Below, piece by piece: positions 62,819 to 64,000 of a stretch of DNA of 64,000 nucleotides. Source of the stretch: Shewanella abyssi (GTDB taxonomy: Bacteria; Pseudomonadota; Gammaproteobacteria; Enterobacterales; Shewanellaceae); assembly GCF_023284025.1 (NCBI RefSeq), contig NZ_JAKIKR010000018.1, forward strand, positions 1-64,000, read 5' to 3'. The notes beneath the pieces were generated by a model. That model was not told the DNA's origin. It ran no database searches and worked only from the letters and a program-made list of their open reading frames with translations. Numbering within the stretch: position 1 is the stretch's first letter; each line of letters begins with the position of its first letter. The position numbers were made by a program, and so were the translations under genes.

Positions 62819-62822
62819 AGAC

Positions 62823-62882
62823 AACATAACGAACAAGGATAGGCCGCGCGCAGCCGCGTCCTTATCCCAAGTGTTGAACAAG
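62823..62882. other. attC-like hairpin after the small membrane protein gene
   Basis: Five base pairs GGATA/TATCC with one bulged T, then GG-c-CGCG pairing with CGCG-t-CC around a 6-base loop. The bulged base and the outer AAC...GTTGAAC arms resemble integron attC folding, with GTTGAAC fitting GTTRRRY. The left core (CATAACG) is a weak match. A candidate only; a GC-rich terminator without T-run is the alternative. Confidence 0.3.
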
Positions 62883-62903
62883 CCCGAGTTTTCTGTGGTT
62901 ATC

Positions 62904-63054
62904 AAATGCTGAGAGTTTGCGCTTTTATAATCCAGTGCAGATGCGGCAGAGGCCGTCGAAAACAGGGATGTTTTCGTTGAGCCTACATGGACGTACTAGT
63001 AGCGAGCCTCAGCAGCGTCTGCACATACGCTTGCCGCAGGCAATTGGAACCACT
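62904..63054 (+). repeat. Module B repeat, copy 3
   Basis: Begins aaatgctgagagtttgcgc. Contains CGAAAAC-agggat-GTTTTCG (62957-62976), then gagcctacatggacgtact as at 105-124, and ends ggcaattggaaccact. It lacks the 100-base insertion with the large stem seen in copies 1 and 2. Confidence 0.75.
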
Positions 63055-63118
63055 GCTGGTTGGGTAGCCCTCTGAGTTACTTTATTGATTATAAAGATAA
63101 GGCCTTACGGCCTAAAAG

Positions 63119-63233
63119 GTCGTGGCGCTTCGCCCACACCCGAACCAAGGGGGAAAGCGCTTGTCCCCCTTAGCAAACCCTCAGCGCCCCGGCGAAATTT
63201 AAAAAGCGAAATTTCCAACGGGGAAGACTAGAT
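63119..63233. repeat. Module A repeat, copy 3
   Basis: All three hairpins are intact. In hairpin 2 the arms are AAGGGGG and CCCCCTT, where copy 1 has AAGGGG and CCCCTT, so both arms grew by one base together. Hairpin 3 is perfect. Module B copy 4 begins about 80 bases later, the same spacing as at 39.5 kb. Confidence 0.8.
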
Positions 63234-63312
63234 TCTGCACGTTCATTTACATGTATCTCAGTTCTGGCATTTACTGAAAATATCTAGTTACAAGCATTAA
63301 AGCTTAAAACCC

Positions 63313-63413
63313 GAATGCTGAGAGTGTGCACTTTTCTAACCCAGTTTAGATACAGCTAAGGCCATCCATACGAGGCGCCACCGTAGACAATTGGAACCAA
63401 TATAGTCAGAAAC
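63313..63413 (+). repeat. Module B repeat, copy 4 (decayed)
   Basis: The start (gaatgctgagagtgtgcac) and end (acaattggaacca...tagtcagaaact) align with copies 1 and 3, but the central hairpin is not recognisable. Confidence 0.5.
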
Positions 63414-63664
63414 TAATCGAATGATGATCACGACTAAACCTTACTCTGTACTCAATTTACCAATCAATTAGTCATCGAATACACATCACTATGTATCGAT
63501 AATGTCCTTCCTACTTTGGTGTTATCTTTTAAAACAATAAGTTATAGTAGCAAGCAGAACATTATCAAGACGCACTGATAATATTTAAAAATGCAGCAGC
63601 GATAAAAATGTTATCGCTGCGTCTGTTCAATAAGCTGTTATGTTTACTAAGGATTTGAGATCTC

Positions 63665-64000
63665 ATGGAACGAAGTTATTTAATAACAATGTCACTATTA
63701 ATACTCCATCAAATTGATGCTGCTTATTGGAAAGAGTGGGAAATGTTCTATTTACCTGGTGGCATACAGGGCTATTTATTCTTCAATTTACTCATTTTAC
63801 CTATTCTACTAATAGGTTATAAAAGTATTATTGTAAGGAATGAAAATTCCGTTAGGTACTCCCTGCTATGTGCAGGTTCGGGTTGTTTAACATTCATTAT
63901 TCATGCTGGGTTTATGTTTGCAGGGAGTCCTGAGTTTCATTTACCAGCTTCGTTGCTAATCATATTTCTTTGTTTAATATCTTCACTGTTTCAAATAAAG
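63665..64000 (+). CDS. Membrane protein of DUF6713-like type (runs off the window)
   Basis: The first 112 codons of a gene whose end is outside the window. MERSYLITMSLLILHQIDAA, then YWKEWEMFYLPGGIQGYLFF, followed by three further hydrophobic segments. The motif H-x-x-D-A-x-x-W-x-E-W-x-M-F near the N-terminus is what I associate with DUF6713-like small membrane proteins, which are often solitary accessory genes. The ATG has GAG-rich sequence before it. Function unknown. Confidence 0.6.
   Translation, partial: MERSYLITMSLLILHQIDAAYWKEWEMFYLPGGIQGYLFFNLLILPILLIGYKSIIVRNENSVRYSLLCAGSGCLTFIIHAGFMFAGSPEFHLPASLLIIFLCLISSLFQIK

Larger units (their letters stand above)
62819..63664. other. Repeat-rich non-coding region, right accessory stretch
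   Basis: Holds an attC-like hairpin (62823-62882), module B copy 3 (62904-63054), module A copy 3 (63119-63233), module B copy 4 (63313-63413), then AT-rich sequence with a perfect 9-bp hairpin (CAGCGATAA-aaatg-TTATCGCTG) near 63597-63620. No credible gene. Confidence 0.6.

Noticed and set aside
1..64000. CRISPR arrays, tRNA and rRNA genes, prophage
   Set aside because: No regularly spaced direct repeats with spacers, no cloverleaf-like tRNA with a GTTCRANNC T-arm, no rRNA text and no phage genes were seen on either strand.

Overview
The window looks like chromosomal DNA of a Shewanella-type marine gammaproteobacterium. The evidence is near-complete identity in length and motifs to gammaproteobacterial ArcA, AsnC, LdhA and RluA, a prfB-lysS pair with the programmed frameshift, a lysine riboswitch in front of lysC, a 1424-residue Cys-type formate dehydrogenase fused to a GltD-like module (which I associate with Shewanella), NnrS/NorR, a GlyGly-CTERM M36 protease and several DUFs common in that genus. 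No rRNA, tRNA, CRISPR array, prophage, complete IS element or transposase was seen.

Layout. 0-0.8 kb: non-coding and repeat-rich. 0.8-10 kb: fbp, a secreted dipeptidyl peptidase IV, arcA, a DUF3293 gene, a lysine riboswitch with lysC, an M14-type deacylase and a small lipoprotein. 10-19 kb: a large secreted M36 metalloprotease, asnC, rluA, a coupled DUF1326/DUF2182 pair and a three-gene operon with a methyltransferase. 19-29 kb: ldhA, a dienelactone hydrolase, a DUF3332 lipoprotein, a spermidine-synthase-like gene, two secreted orphans beside a repeat, a DUF4937 gene, ahpC-ahpF and a diguanylate cyclase. 29-39 kb: a thioredoxin/CcdA-like fusion, an OmpA-like protein, a decayed ohr gene, a GlpD-like oxidase, chrA and the giant formate dehydrogenase. 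39-43.7 kb: an AT-rich accessory island with two near-identical 162-bp direct repeats around an erythromycin-esterase-like gene, then DUF2199 and lipoprotein orphans. 43.7-62.3 kb: an ion channel, prfB-lysS, an NTF2-like protein, a small Cys-rich secreted peptide, a PQQ-type sugar dehydrogenase, a GGDEF/EAL hybrid, rluE, nagB, an SRPBCC protein, a nitroreductase, divergent nnrS/norR, a cupin with a partial tandem duplicate, and rlhA. 62.3-64 kb: a second repeat-rich accessory stretch with small membrane-protein genes, the last running off the window.

How the genes fit together. Redox and anaerobic control recurs (ArcA, LdhA, formate dehydrogenase, NnrS/NorR), as do peroxide defence (AhpCF and the remnant of Ohr) and c-di-GMP signalling (two proteins). 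NorR and nnrS are divergent. The nnrS side carries a canonical GG-N10-GC sigma-54 promoter and two NorR-like half-palindromes.

The most unusual signal is a dispersed repeat family made of two modules. Module A folds as three consecutive hairpins. Module B contains a hairpin whose 7-bp stem differs between four copies while pairing and loop are kept. Copies sit next to orphan genes at about 0.1, 22.9, 39.4-39.9, 41.9-42.2 and 62.9-63.4 kb. Exact nucleotide identity between copies was judged by eye; no database search was possible.
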